In this document: positions 16,606 to 25,734 of the stretch, piece after piece
Layout: every line of letters begins with the position of its first letter
How positions within the stretch are numbered: position 1 is the first letter of the stretch
Source: JBLNDG01 sp050261415
Lineage (GTDB): Bacteria > Bacillota > Clostridia > Lutisporales > Lutisporaceae
NCBI GenBank assembly: GCA_050261415.1
Contig: JBLNDG010000139.1
Span: 1-39,536, forward strand
DNA length: 39,536 nt
Direction: 5' to 3'
Translations under genes and position numbers: made by a program
The notes under the pieces: model-generated
The model's database searches: none
Seen by the model: only the letters and a program-made list of their open reading frames with translations
Told to the model about the DNA's origin: nothing

Positions 16606-17169
16606 TTATACCACCTGCCTTATCTCAAGAAAATCGCCGGTATGGACTACACCGGCATAATAAAGGTTCATCTCTCCGGAGAGAGCTATAATAATTTCTT
16701 CCAAGTGAGAGGACTTCCTTTTAACAGCATTAAGTACTTTGATAAACTGTTGCGCCCGCTCACCGGTTACTGCAGAATTATTTGTCAGTACTTTGAACAT
16801 ACCACGAGCTCCACCATAATCAAACCACTCCTGCAGCTCACCATCCCCAAAATATATCTTAATAACCTCTTCAACTGCATAGGGAGTACCAAGGCAATGC
16901 TTAATCGCCGGCGCCGTTTTTACTAGCTGCCTTTTTATCTCAATGTCAGCTGTCGCATCATACCAATCTATCTTCCTTTGCCAGGCCAACTCGTCAAGTA
17001 TTGCTTCCGGGAGTTCATCAGTGCGGCTATATATCAAGCATAACCTAACTTCATTTGCCAACTGCCGGAGATGTGGAGTGAGTGCTACACATAATGCCTG
17101 GGTAGTAGGATCCTGCTTCATATAGTTGGTCTGTAGTTCCAGGAGGTCAACAGTCTTTAAGTCTTTCAT
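16606..17169 (-). CDS. I: Phage tail protein I (baseplate)
   Basis: A 187-residue protein of the P2 gpI family, placed between baseplate protein J and the tail fibre as in P2. Recognisable features are the LPEAILDELAWQ segment, WYDATADIEIKRQLVK and a C-terminal half mentioning TPYAVEEVIKIYFGDG and an EWFDYGG stretch. It links the baseplate wedge to the fibre. The GGAGGG ribosome site overlaps the end of J. Confidence 0.9.
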   Translation of the reverse strand: MKDLKTVDLLELQTNYMKQDPTTQALCVALTPHLRQLANEVRLCLIYSRTDELPEAILDELAWQRKIDWYDATADIEIKRQLVKTAPAIKHCLGTPYAVEEVIKIYFGDGELQEWFDYGGARGMFKVLTNNSAVTGERAQQFIKVLNAVKRKSSHLEEIIIALSGEMNLYYAGVVHTGDFLEIRQVV

Positions 17170-18270
17170 CTATATCAGCCCTCCATAAACAATGTTAACA
17201 GTACCAACCTTGGCCACATGATCCTCAGCGACTGCAGTATAAACCGGGCTCGTAATGTCAATCCTATAAGCACCGGCGGTGAGCATTAAGTTCCTCAAAT
17301 AATCAGGATTAACTGCCCGGCCAAGCTTCGCATGCTGCCAGGCTTTATATTGATCCACCGCTCCTCCGGCATCCTCTATACTACTCCTTATCGCTGCTTC
17401 CTCTGTCTTACGCTCATTTGATATATAATAAGTGAGATTTATGTTGTAAGTATCTACTGTAGGAGCTGCAGACGAAACAAGTTCGCTCATCGGCCTCCTA
17501 TTCTTTGGTGATACAGCAGCAAGAACTGCATCAAGGACTGTCTGAGTAGGCATCTCTCCATCTTTCATTAGCACAATAATGTTTATTTCACATGAAGCAG
17601 GTGAAAGTACTGCAACATCAGCTATATTGGCATCAGCTGTCTTAGCCCAGAATATATACCCGCCTTCCGGTCCGGCTGTTGAATAACTGTCAGGTGAGAG
17701 CCATATCCTTTCCCTATAGCTTTCATCATCTTCAATGTCAGAACCGCCGCTACTGGTATCAGTATTTGTTACAGAGGCCACATAAGGCATTGGGTCAATA
17801 ATTTTGTTTATTTGTCCGGGAGTGAAATCATTATGTGCCGATCCGGCCACTGTCGCTTCAGCAATTACTGTTCCGGACAGCTGCCCTGCAGGAATTATAA
17901 GATCAACCGTATTTGCAAAATACAATACACCATCAGGCGATCCGCGTTTACCTGCAGGTATTGTAATAGGTCCTGCCTGAGCTGCAGATAATGTCCATTG
18001 CAATGTGGCCTTAGATTTCTGTGGCTGCAGCCTTTCCACCGGGCCTCCATGTTCATCAAGCTTCTCTCCGGTTGCATATCTCAAAAGATTCTGCTTTCCA
18101 GTCTCATTGATATCATTTTTAAGTCCTACAATTATCGGTACTTCCTGCAATAAAAAAATCCTGCGCTCATCGCCAGGATATAGTGTCTGGCCTAAGGCAG
18201 TTTCGAAATCTTTTATAAGCTGGGTACCTAAGCTCGCAGGATCCACTTCAACAAACTTAATTTCACTCAA
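17170..18270 (-). CDS. J: Phage baseplate wedge protein J
   Basis: A 366-residue protein of the baseplate_J family (P2 gpJ, Mu gp47 like). Typical segments are GKRGSPDGVLYFAN, the SGGSDIEDDESYRERIW motif (the family's strongest signature) and SPKNRRPMSE. The start is TTG, overlapping the end of the gp25-like gene by eight bases, so the two are translationally coupled. Confidence 0.93.
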   Translation of the reverse strand: MSEIKFVEVDPASLGTQLIKDFETALGQTLYPGDERRIFLLQEVPIIVGLKNDINETGKQNLLRYATGEKLDEHGGPVERLQPQKSKATLQWTLSAAQAGPITIPAGKRGSPDGVLYFANTVDLIIPAGQLSGTVIAEATVAGSAHNDFTPGQINKIIDPMPYVASVTNTDTSSGGSDIEDDESYRERIWLSPDSYSTAGPEGGYIFWAKTADANIADVAVLSPASCEINIIVLMKDGEMPTQTVLDAVLAAVSPKNRRPMSELVSSAAPTVDTYNINLTYYISNERKTEEAAIRSSIEDAGGAVDQYKAWQHAKLGRAVNPDYLRNLMLTAGAYRIDITSPVYTAVAEDHVAKVGTVNIVYGGLI

Positions 18271-18571
18271 TGTTTACCACCACCTTGAACTGCATATTCC
18301 CCTCTTCATCAGTGCCGAGAAATTTAACATCTTCCACCTTTGCCCTGGGCTCTTCTTCTGGTACCACCCTATATATCTCGGCAATATATAGTTTTGATGC
18401 TTCATGCACCGGCGTATCAAGAATTGAAGGATCCATGCCCCTGGTCCTTGCATAAGCAACCTCATACCTGAATGTGCTTATTGCATTCCTTACATTCTGC
18501 AACACCCTTTCTACACCAGTAGCCCCCCAATCCAAGTTTGCAGGCTTTGAAGTATCTACCTCATAAAGCAT
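18263..18571 (-). CDS. W: Baseplate wedge subunit, gpW/gp25-like
   Basis: A 102-residue protein with the GATGVERVLQNVRNAIST region and a C-terminal beta part, typical of the T4 gp25 / P2 gpW lysozyme-like baseplate family. Its position directly before J supports this. The ribosome site is GGGGTGA. The P2 letter is used by analogy of position. Confidence 0.8.
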   Translation of the reverse strand: MLYEVDTSKPANLDWGATGVERVLQNVRNAISTFRYEVAYARTRGMDPSILDTPVHEASKLYIAEIYRVVPEEEPRAKVEDVKFLGTDEEGNMQFKVVVNIE

Positions 18572-18586
18572 GAAATCACCCCGCTT

Positions 18587-19129
18587 TTATATATCATACA
18601 GCATTCCGGAATTCTGTCTTTTAACTCTTGCCTTGTCCGCTCCTGCCAATATGCTAATATCACCTGATACCGGAGGCAGTGATATACCAGGTGAGTTTTT
18701 TTTCCCTGCCGAATTTGATGCTTTAGCACTCCCTGGCCGCACATACTCTTCGAACTTTAAGTCTAACTCACAGGAAATAATATTTCCGAAGTTATCAATT
18801 ACAGAATCCACCGGTTCAACACTGATCAACAGCCATTTATTCTCTCCAAACGGTTTACTTCCCAGTATAAATGGATAAGCAACCCCGGCATTTTTTATTT
18901 TCCGCCAATCTTCCAATTCCTTTCTCGGGTTTACTCCAAGTTCCACATTAAGTGGTATTTTGAAACTCATGTTATCAAGGCCTGAACCCTTATTATATGT
19001 GCTTGGCTTTTTGCCTGCCGAATCCTGCTTTTCAGTTTCCAGCGATGAACTATACTGAAAACCGTTAAACGAATATATCTTTTCCCCAGTTACTGCAAAC
19101 ACTTTGTTTGAAAATACCGCTATAGGCAT
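18587..19129 (-). CDS. Phage tail protein, gpU-like
   Basis: A 180-residue protein. Residues about 50-135 show the gpU-type pattern: an alternating MSFKIPLNVELG strand, an ELEDWRKIKNAGVAYPFILG helix-strand part, a W-L-I-S strand and a final LKFEEYV strand. The C-terminal 45 residues are a low-complexity tail rich in Ser, Gly and Pro. In P2 gpU caps the tail tube. The gene sits further downstream here than U does in P2, so the role is tentative. Confidence 0.6.
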   Translation of the reverse strand: MPIAVFSNKVFAVTGEKIYSFNGFQYSSSLETEKQDSAGKKPSTYNKGSGLDNMSFKIPLNVELGVNPRKELEDWRKIKNAGVAYPFILGSKPFGENKWLLISVEPVDSVIDNFGNIISCELDLKFEEYVRPGSAKASNSAGKKNSPGISLPPVSGDISILAGADKARVKRQNSGMLYDI

Positions 19130-19142
19130 ATACCCTCACCAC

Positions 19143-19334
19143 CTAATATTTTGCTATTACCAATCCGTCTTTCATGTTGTCGGAGAAAAATATAACAGCT
19201 ACCATATCCCCTACCATCAACTCTCCAACATGTGTTGCTACGTCTATAGGAGCTGATACTGTGCTTTCATAGTTTTCAAATGTGACCCTTACTCCTCCTG
19301 ATTCAATCGTTGAAACCTTTCCTTTCAGTTCCAT
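19143..19334 (-). CDS. Very small OB-fold-like baseplate protein
   Basis: A 63-residue protein made almost only of beta strands, starting MELKGKVSTIE and ending with a GDMVAVIFFSDNMKDGLVIAKY-like strand pair. This pattern is like the OB domain of gpV/gp5 spike proteins, without the beta-helix spike. It lies between D and the U-like gene, where a gpV spike gene often stands. The ribosome site is GGAGG. Its start overlaps the D stop. Confidence 0.58.
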   Translation of the reverse strand: MELKGKVSTIESGGVRVTFENYESTVSAPIDVATHVGELMVGDMVAVIFFSDNMKDGLVIAKY

Positions 19335-20248
19335 TAATATTCCTCCAATGGCTTCCTAACCTTGATAAATGTCTTTCCGTCTGCCAGTTTATGGACCACT
19401 TGAGTACAGAAAAAAGCCCCTGGGCTAATACCAATATCCGGAAGCTCAATCATATTTCCTGCAGCAATCCCAGAATCCTTTTGTATTGTAAAATACCCTG
19501 AGGTTTCATTCTTATTGTTGCTCCTTAGGATGTTTTTTGCAAACCGTTCACCCTCACCCTGGCTTGTGATATATATGTCATTTATCTTAAGTTCTGGGCC
19601 TACAGGTCCATTTGCAGGTTTATACATTGCCTTAATATTTCCATAAGTAATACTGCATAAACTATATATTCCTGTAGACGTTGCCGTGAAATCATAATCA
19701 CCATCAAATTGATCCTTGTATATAATCTTTTCGGGTAACTGTGCTTCCATATACCGTTCGTTGTAAATGACAACTTTCTTTGAGGTCAGTTTCAGCATGC
19801 ATCCTTCAAGTATGCAGCGCTTGGACAGGTGTACGAAATCTGCTTCATGGACCTGGTCAACCCGTTCATACAGGTTATCCTCTACTCCATAGGTAATTAG
19901 TTGGAATCCATGTTTTACAGCTTTTTCATCAGCCAGTTCCAATAATCTGACATTCTCCCATGCTTTTGTGAAATCCGTTTTAGCCTCTTGAGGGATGGAC
20001 AATGCTTTTACTATATAATATCCGCGTTTCTGCTTAAGCTCATCGACATACATCAATCCGGATGAAAAACCATCTTCGTTGATTTCCAAAGTATCATTCT
20101 TCTGTGGTTTCCATTGGCTCCACAAATCATGTGGGTCATTGAACCATAATTCAACACTGTCGGCTATTCCCCCGGCATTATCGGTTATATCAGCCTTTTT
20201 TATTTCTACATCTGCAGTAACGTCCTTTCCTTCATATATAAGCTGCAT
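19334..20248 (-). CDS. D: Phage late control / tail protein D (baseplate hub)
   Basis: About 304 residues of the P2 gpD (T4 gp27-like) hub family. Features include the N-terminal MQLIYEGKDVTADVEIKKAD-like start, WFNDP, KTDFTKAWENVRLLELADE and a C-terminal ISPGAFFCTQVVHKLADG-like region. The ATG at 20248 is chosen because GAGGTG lies six bases upstream; that ribosome site contains the stop of gene X. Further in-frame ATGs at 20254 and 20266 are less well spaced. Confidence 0.82.
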   Translation of the reverse strand: MQLIYEGKDVTADVEIKKADITDNAGGIADSVELWFNDPHDLWSQWKPQKNDTLEINEDGFSSGLMYVDELKQKRGYYIVKALSIPQEAKTDFTKAWENVRLLELADEKAVKHGFQLITYGVEDNLYERVDQVHEADFVHLSKRCILEGCMLKLTSKKVVIYNERYMEAQLPEKIIYKDQFDGDYDFTATSTGIYSLCSITYGNIKAMYKPANGPVGPELKINDIYITSQGEGERFAKNILRSNNKNETSGYFTIQKDSGIAAGNMIELPDIGISPGAFFCTQVVHKLADGKTFIKVRKPLEEY

Positions 20249-20253
20249 TTGCA

Positions 20254-20469
20254 TCACCTCTTCCATGGTGGCAGGGTGGCTGCAGCTTCCTGCTGGATTA
20301 TAGGTATTTTGAGTATAATACCTCCGTCAAATATCACAACGTTTGCATATTGAGGATTCGCTTCAATTATGAGATGTGCTTTGAATTCATCGTTATATGC
20401 ATCCAATGCCAGGATATCGAACGTATCACCCTGCATAGTGGTATATTCGAAATAACTAGATGTTTCCAT
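20254..20469 (-). CDS. X: Phage tail protein X (LysM-like)
   Basis: A 71-residue protein with a single LysM-like fold (FEYTTMQGDTFDILALDAYN ... ILKIP), as in P2 gpX, which helps attach the baseplate hub to the tail. Start ATG 20469 follows GAGGG by six bases. The frame is open 12 codons further, into the end of the tape-measure gene, and even the chosen start overlaps that gene by 14 bases. Confidence 0.85.
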   Translation of the reverse strand: METSSYFEYTTMQGDTFDILALDAYNDEFKAHLIIEANPQYANVVIFDGGIILKIPIIQQEAAATLPPWKR

Positions 20470-22045
20470 ATTGAACCCTCGCATTCCCATGTAATATGTC
20501 CTCAACCATCATTCTGAGTTCTTCCTTCTGGCGTTCGAATTCAGCCGCAATATCAGTTCTGCTACCCCCAAGGTATGTTGGAGAATAGTTGATATTTATT
20601 ACTCCGCCGCCTACACTAACACCTATTTCCCTGGCTGCCTGGTTAAGCAGCCCGATACTTCTGGAAGTCCTTACTGCCGGTATGGCATATTCTGGAGTAG
20701 GACCATCACCAAATATAGATGGACTTGTAGCCCTTCCGCCCAATGCATGCTTTTTCATTGCTCTTGGATTGGTTGCATATTTCCTGCCTCCTGCCATGGC
20801 AGCACTATTGATGCTTGAATTTGTATTCGCAAGGATCTTATTTGAGTTGATTCCCAAAAGTTTTCCCAACCCGCCAATGAGCCAGTCCAGACCCTGCAGC
20901 AGTAAAGTAATGATATTGACGAATCCTTGAAGCACAGGCATTATAAACCTTAATGCTCCGCCGAGGCCGACAAGAATTGTTTTAGCCAGGAAGGTGATAA
21001 TCGGTGCTGCAGCTTTAAGAAGTGGCATTACCATCATCAGTATTTGCATTATCGGCTGCATAACCATCGGAATAAAAGGAAGTATAGATTGCAGGTTTCC
21101 AATTACTGACTTCCCGACATCAATAACAATAGGGATTAGTTTTGACAACAGTTCAGTCACAATTGGTCCAGCACCTTTCCCCAATCCTTCAAATACACCA
21201 ACAGTCCTTGATATGAGGCTTTCAACAACCGGCAGCTTGTCAATCATGCCATTCAGCAAAGGCATGATCTGTGGAAGGAATCTTGAAATTAGTCTGTTAC
21301 CCATTCCTTTTGCCGCCAACTTCAGCCTGTCCATGGTATCCCCCAACTCATCGAGTTTTTCTACAGTGTCGGTCGGCATTACCAAACCCAAACGGTCAGC
21401 TTCGGCTGCCAATTTTTCAATATCCCCAGCTCCGGCATTCAATATTGGGAACAAGTCGGCGGCTCCACGTCCAAAGAGTTGAAATGCCAATGTATTACGT
21501 TCAGATTCATTTTTTATATTTGAAAGCTGCAGAAGTACTTCTTTGAACACTTCTGATTGAGGCCTCAGCTTCCCGGTAACAGAATCCTTTACTTCTATTC
21601 CTAATGTCTTGAACGCTGCTGTCGCTTCTTTACTTCCTTTCTTAGCTGCACCCATCTGCTTTGTCATTATGCCTATCGCCTGGGGAAGTGATTCAAAGTT
21701 TGCTCCTACCTGGCTGGATATATACTGTAGACGTTGTAGTTCCTCAAGCGTTAGTCCCGTTTTATCCCTTAATTTTACTAAGGTGTCTCCTGCCTCTGAA
21801 GCTTTGATAATTAAAGCTCCCATGGCAGTTGCCCCTGCAGCAGCGCTAGCAATAAATACTTTACCTACTGCAACTGCGGCTTTTCCTGCAACCTGCATAC
21901 CCTTGGAAGCCATTGCCTGTAATTTGCCAAGTTTCCCTGATGTATGTCCCGCTTCTGCAGATGCTTTCATGAATGCAGTTTGAAGTGAAGGATCCACTTT
22001 GCCGGCCAGGGTAATTAACGCACGAAGTTCTTTCTTACTTGCCAC
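20456..22045 (-). CDS. Tail tape-measure protein
   Basis: A 529-residue protein with a helical N-terminus, a TP901-type core (GLTLEELQRLQYISSQVG and LAFQLFGRGAADLFPIL), several hydrophobic segments at about 270-400 and a beta-rich C-terminus. It sets tail length; by the usual rule of about 0.15 nm per residue this predicts a tail near 80 nm. The start is GTG with GGAGG, overlapping the end of the E' frame, as expected for a P2-type T gene. Confidence 0.92.
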   Translation of the reverse strand: MASKKELRALITLAGKVDPSLQTAFMKASAEAGHTSGKLGKLQAMASKGMQVAGKAAVAVGKVFIASAAAGATAMGALIIKASEAGDTLVKLRDKTGLTLEELQRLQYISSQVGANFESLPQAIGIMTKQMGAAKKGSKEATAAFKTLGIEVKDSVTGKLRPQSEVFKEVLLQLSNIKNESERNTLAFQLFGRGAADLFPILNAGAGDIEKLAAEADRLGLVMPTDTVEKLDELGDTMDRLKLAAKGMGNRLISRFLPQIMPLLNGMIDKLPVVESLISRTVGVFEGLGKGAGPIVTELLSKLIPIVIDVGKSVIGNLQSILPFIPMVMQPIMQILMMVMPLLKAAAPIITFLAKTILVGLGGALRFIMPVLQGFVNIITLLLQGLDWLIGGLGKLLGINSNKILANTNSSINSAAMAGGRKYATNPRAMKKHALGGRATSPSIFGDGPTPEYAIPAVRTSRSIGLLNQAAREIGVSVGGGVININYSPTYLGGSRTDIAAEFERQKEELRMMVEDILHGNARVQYGNI

Positions 22046-22516
22046 TGTTATTCGCCTCCTTCCTCATCCTTTCTGATTCTTCACTGAGGCTTACAAAATA
22101 CTCAACAAAGTCCATAAGAGGTATATTGTAACAATACTCAGCCGAGGTTGATGTTACAAGTGTTACTCTTGCAATTGCCCTTTTCAGTTCCTGGTCGGGG
22201 ATTATTCCGATAAATCCTCCGAACTTAGATAGAAAAAACTTCTTGCCTTCACTGCTGCCCTTTGTGCATCCTTTGCACTCATTCTTAATACATCCGCTGT
22301 ATCAATTTTCGAGTCTGCCTTGGCAACAGCTTCTGCAAAAAGGTATAAATGGTAATCCGGGTCAGTTTCCTCAATGCTGATTATATTTCCATCATTTTTA
22401 AGTTTCTTGCTGGCGTTCAGCTTATCCCTTGCAGTCATATCTTCAAAATTATATGGAAGCTCATTGACTTCCTTTCCATCTATCATAATGGCCTTAGTGA
22501 GTTTGAAAGTATCCAA
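22035..22516 (-). CDS. Tail assembly chaperone E-E' made by -1 frameshift
   Basis: When ribosomes slip back one base at the heptamer at 22232-22238, gene E continues into a second frame for about 66 more residues. The extension begins KFGGFIGIIPDQELKRA and ends at the TAA at 22035-22037, inside the start of the tape-measure gene. The fusion would be 160 residues. P2 E/E' and lambda G/GT use the same device at the same place, just before the tape-measure gene, to keep the two products in ratio. The extension is open, charged and helix-like, and explains the otherwise empty 22046-22201. Confidence 0.85.
22202..22516 (-). CDS. E: Tail assembly chaperone E (unshifted product)
   Basis: A 104-residue protein of the P2 gpE kind (MIDGKEVNELPYNFEDMTARD, then an acidic and helical middle). 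Tail assembly chaperones bind the tape-measure protein while the tube forms. The start is TTG with GGAGGG seven bases upstream. The stop follows 11 codons after the slippery site. Confidence 0.85.
   Translation of the reverse strand: MDTFKLTKAIMIDGKEVNELPYNFEDMTARDKLNASKKLKNDGNIISIEETDPDYHLYLFAEAVAKADSKIDTADVLRMSAKDAQRAAVKARSFFYLSSEDLSE
22232..22238 (-). other. -1 ribosomal frameshift slippery site T-TTT-TTC
   Basis: On the minus strand the sequence reads AG-T TTT TTC in the E frame, an exact X-XXY-YYZ heptamer. The -1 frame after it is open to 22035 and encodes the E' extension. P2-type E genes use very similar T-rich heptamers. Confidence 0.85.
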
Positions 22517-22572
22517 CTGTTTTCCCTCCTAATACGTTTTAAGGCGGCCCTGATAGACCGCCCTTTACTTTA

Positions 22573-23082
22573 TTATCCCAATACGGACCTGATCTTCTGC
22601 ATATAGTCAACACCGTTGACTTTATACACATAATTCCTTTTATCGATGAGCAATGTTTCCTCACCGTTTATAACCTGGCGGTACCTTATTACTTCAAAGT
22701 CGATACTGCCGTCCATTGTAGCACCGTTTTCGACTTTCCCAGGATCATATTTTTTATTGATGCCGGTTATAAATATCTTTGTCCCCTGTTGTATCAGCTG
22801 TCCATCGGCTGTGACAACATCCCTTGCAAACCTCAGTTCAATGTTCTGTATGCCTGGTTTGGCGAACACAGCAGCCTTCTTGTTTATACCCCGGGAGCTG
22901 ATTGAAAAGATCATACTGTTGACCTGGCCTGTTATCGGCATATCCATAGCACCGAGAATACCGGCTCCTTTGATTTCTCCCGTTTGAAATTCTATGCTGG
23001 GGAGCTGGCAGGACACGTTATCATCTATTTCAACATTATCTGACAAAAGCTTCTGAGCTATAACACTTCCGGTTATAATCAT
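22573..23082 (-). CDS. FII: Phage major tail tube protein
   Basis: A 169-residue protein of the P2 FII tube family. It has an N-terminal strand with the LPSIEFQTGEIKGAGILGA-like segment, an MDMPITGQVNSM segment and a C-terminal YVYKVNGVDYMQKIRSVLG end. It forms the inner tube of the contractile tail. Start and sheath stop overlap as ATGA. Confidence 0.9.
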   Translation of the reverse strand: MIITGSVIAQKLLSDNVEIDDNVSCQLPSIEFQTGEIKGAGILGAMDMPITGQVNSMIFSISSRGINKKAAVFAKPGIQNIELRFARDVVTADGQLIQQGTKIFITGINKKYDPGKVENGATMDGSIDFEVIRYRQVINGEETLLIDKRNYVYKVNGVDYMQKIRSVLG

Positions 23083-24506
23083 GCTTGCTCACCTCCAAAC
23101 AATGTAGTAAGGCCGCTGGTTGTATACTGGACTTTTGCAGTCAAGCTCTTGCCCGGCGGTGTAGTTGTAGTTGCCACATCGAATACGAAGTCCCCTTCTA
23201 CCACATCGCTTGTCGGGTTGCTTGTTTCGTTGAATGCTATCGTACCAGAAAGCAATGCTCCGCGGCTTATGAGGCTGTCAAGCCATTCCTGGAAGTCATT
23301 CAATATGGTATCAACCCTAGCCCGGTTAAAAGGCTTATCAACCTCAGATCCATAGCGCAGCTGAAATGTGTTGGTTATGTGCTGCATCATTCTCACGCTG
23401 CAGTCAAATTTATCCTTAGGGTCCACATCAGCGCCATAAGTATAAGCACCGGTATGAGGCCCCCAAAGAACGAAACTTCCGCCCCAGTATACAGCAGTCC
23501 TTATTCCTGCAGCATTAAGCTCATTGGCTTTTACCTGGTCGAAAATCACTTCAGTGCCATCTTCAAGGCAAAGAGCTGTGATATCTATAGGTTTGTTTGA
23601 TGGGGTCTCATACGGGATATTGTCATTGTTGAAGTCAACTATCTGCATTGTTACAGTTGCAAGGGTGGACAAGTGGAATTTCTTATCCCCGTTCTTGACC
23701 ATCGGCCAGCATGGAGCTTCATTTGCACCATTATATCCATTGGCCGCTTTCCAGGTTATAGCTTCTTCAACAGTGTCAGAAGTAGAACCCCTGGAAAGAT
23801 TGCTATTCACAAAGGCGCTGAAATGCCCGTTGATGTTTTGGGCAGCTGCTTTAAGATCTGCATCTACTGTGAAGTTATTGCTCCAATTAGGCGCATCAAG
23901 TATTGTCGGTACCATTTTATAGGTAGGATATATCAACCCTATTGCAGCTGTTATACCTGCTTTTACCTCTGCAGTTGTGACTGCGGCAGGATTAATCTCA
24001 TCAAATGTCACGTCTACAGGTGATACAAGCGTACCTTTAAGGTCCTTTATAAGCACCTTGCTTCCATCAGGAGTGTATTCCACTGAAAAATCAGTTCCCA
24101 GAACTTTACCTGCTATGGCTACGGATTTTAGTATCACCTTGTCATTTTCAATATATCCCTGCCCTCCTGCCAGGACAACCGAAGCAGTTTGAGCTGCGTT
24201 CTTCATGGTATCCGGATTCAATACATTCACCAGGATAATAGGGCCGATAACCTGGATATCGTTCTTGAAATGTGCATATATTGCCTCACATAAATCGAAA
24301 TCGCTCCAGTTCGCATCATTGTACCCTACCTTTGATACAGCATCATTATAGCTCTGCACCAGTATTGGCTTATTCACAAGATTGGAATAGTCCATGAGCT
24401 GATGCACAGGGAGGGTACCGAAGTATACAGGTAAAGTTGCCACACCCTGGGGTGGCACAAATTCCTGGGTATTTTGCACATCTGCATATGCACCATGTCT
24501 ATACAA
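23079..24506 (-). CDS. FI: Phage tail sheath protein
   Basis: A 475-residue contractile sheath subunit. Typical stretches are VATLPVYFGTLP near the N-terminus, the central NPAAVTTAEVKAGITA and PTYKMVPTILDAPNWS (Mu L / P2 FI-like), and the C-terminal core with FVLWGPHTGAYTYGADVDPK and VRMMQHITNTFQLRYG. It identifies the phage as a myovirus. The start is TTG, six bases after GAGAGGTGA. Confidence 0.95.
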   Translation of the reverse strand: MYRHGAYADVQNTQEFVPPQGVATLPVYFGTLPVHQLMDYSNLVNKPILVQSYNDAVSKVGYNDANWSDFDLCEAIYAHFKNDIQVIGPIILVNVLNPDTMKNAAQTASVVLAGGQGYIENDKVILKSVAIAGKVLGTDFSVEYTPDGSKVLIKDLKGTLVSPVDVTFDEINPAAVTTAEVKAGITAAIGLIYPTYKMVPTILDAPNWSNNFTVDADLKAAAQNINGHFSAFVNSNLSRGSTSDTVEEAITWKAANGYNGANEAPCWPMVKNGDKKFHLSTLATVTMQIVDFNNDNIPYETPSNKPIDITALCLEDGTEVIFDQVKANELNAAGIRTAVYWGGSFVLWGPHTGAYTYGADVDPKDKFDCSVRMMQHITNTFQLRYGSEVDKPFNRARVDTILNDFQEWLDSLISRGALLSGTIAFNETSNPTSDVVEGDFVFDVATTTTPPGKSLTAKVQYTTSGLTTLFGGEQA

Positions 24507-24524
24507 GTTAATTCACCTCTCTTA

Positions 24525-25052
24525 TTAGAGTAGTTTTGCTACATCTGTCTGCGGGTAAGCTGACTTACTCACAGTAACTTTAACCCATCCATACCAGTAT
24601 GGATAAGGCTGCTCTTCGTACATCCCCCGCTTAACCGGCTTCTGTACTTTCAGAGCATTCTTTATTATTGAGTTCTTAAGGAATTCTGCCTTAGTCCTCT
24701 CAAGTAAATTGAGAAGGTCCTTATATCCTTGGAAATCCGGAGTGAATTCAACATTATCCCCTACCGGCTTATGCTCTCCCGGACTATATACTGCAGCTGT
24801 GATCCTGAGGTTTAGATCATCAGATTCCCCATCGTCTGAAGCTTCATCCAGTCCCACAATTAGGCAGGGAATAATGCTCTCCATGCCGGCAGGCAGGTAT
24901 CCTTTTGGAGGTACCCAGCCCACAAATACATTGGGCTGCATAAGGCTGTAGTCTTTGACATTGTTGTCAGAAGCTTTCTGCAATTTGATTTGAGGCTTAA
25001 CGGTTTCCTCCAAGAATTCTTTTATAGTATTTAAATCTGTTTCGGCTGACAT
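24525..25052 (-). CDS. Phage neck / tail completion protein (gp37-like)
   Basis: A 175-residue protein located between the minor tail protein and the sheath, the place of tail completion or Mu gp37-like genes in contractile phages. The alternating LNLRITAAVYSPGEH strand and the late EEQPYPYWYGWVKVTVSK strand fit that group. It probably caps the tail at the head side. The family assignment rests partly on position. Confidence 0.65.
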   Translation of the reverse strand: MSAETDLNTIKEFLEETVKPQIKLQKASDNNVKDYSLMQPNVFVGWVPPKGYLPAGMESIIPCLIVGLDEASDDGESDDLNLRITAAVYSPGEHKPVGDNVEFTPDFQGYKDLLNLLERTKAEFLKNSIIKNALKVQKPVKRGMYEEQPYPYWYGWVKVTVSKSAYPQTDVAKLL

Positions 25053-25056
25053 ATTG

Positions 25057-25731
25057 TCACCTCTTTATCTTCTTGTCCAAATTGGTCATCCGGAACACTA
25101 TTTCATGCTCCAGCCTTTCATCAAGCTTATCCTGGGCTTCTTTCAGGACTTTCTCTGCTACCTTCTCATTTGTTATCATCTGTGGTATAGATAGTGTTCG
25201 TATTGGTGCAATAATTTCCCTCACGTATCGTTGCCCTGCCTTAGGTCCCCTCTTATATACTTTACCTGCATAACTACCTTCTTCAGGAATCTTAAATTCT
25301 CCCAAGCGCATAAAAACATTGAATAACGTCTTATCTTCACTCTTTGCACCTGTATTAGCAACAAATCCTTTTTGTGATTTAATTTTACCAGTTACATTTT
25401 TAATTTTTACTTTTACTTCACTACCTCTACCTCGCTTATCAGTTTTCGGAGTATATGGAAAATGAGCGAATGAAAGCGTATGACCTTTGGATATTACACT
25501 GGCTGACAAGTCATTGACTGAGGGTTTGTTGCCCTTCAATGTGGCTTTTACATCTTTGGATTTGACTGCGTATTCTTTTGGAATTATCCGTCCTATCTGA
25601 GTTATCACATGGTCTACTGTCCTATTTAACGCATGATAAGCAGCCTCTCCTACTTCCTTTTCAAAACCCTTGAGCTCAATTGCCAGCCTATCCAATTGCT
25701 TTGTATTGACTTCGATTCCACCCTTTGCCAT
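25057..25731 (-). CDS. Prophage minor tail protein Z-like
   Basis: A 224-residue basic protein. The N-terminal helix carries AAYHALNRTVDHVITQIGR, followed by the RIIPKEYAVKSKDVK segment and a C-terminal basic helix. This matches the lambda gpZ / GPZ group of tail-completion proteins, which act where head and tail join. The ribosome site AAGGGG overlaps the end of the upstream gene. Confidence 0.76.
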   Translation of the reverse strand: MAKGGIEVNTKQLDRLAIELKGFEKEVGEAAYHALNRTVDHVITQIGRIIPKEYAVKSKDVKATLKGNKPSVNDLSASVISKGHTLSFAHFPYTPKTDKRGRGSEVKVKIKNVTGKIKSQKGFVANTGAKSEDKTLFNVFMRLGEFKIPEEGSYAGKVYKRGPKAGQRYVREIIAPIRTLSIPQMITNEKVAEKVLKEAQDKLDERLEHEIVFRMTNLDKKIKR

Positions 25732-25734
25732 GTC

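Noticed and set aside
20589..21983. Plus-strand open frames opposite the tape-measure gene
   Set aside because: They are antisense shadows of a helical, Ala/Leu-rich gene with no ribosome sites; all neighbouring phage genes are on the minus strand.
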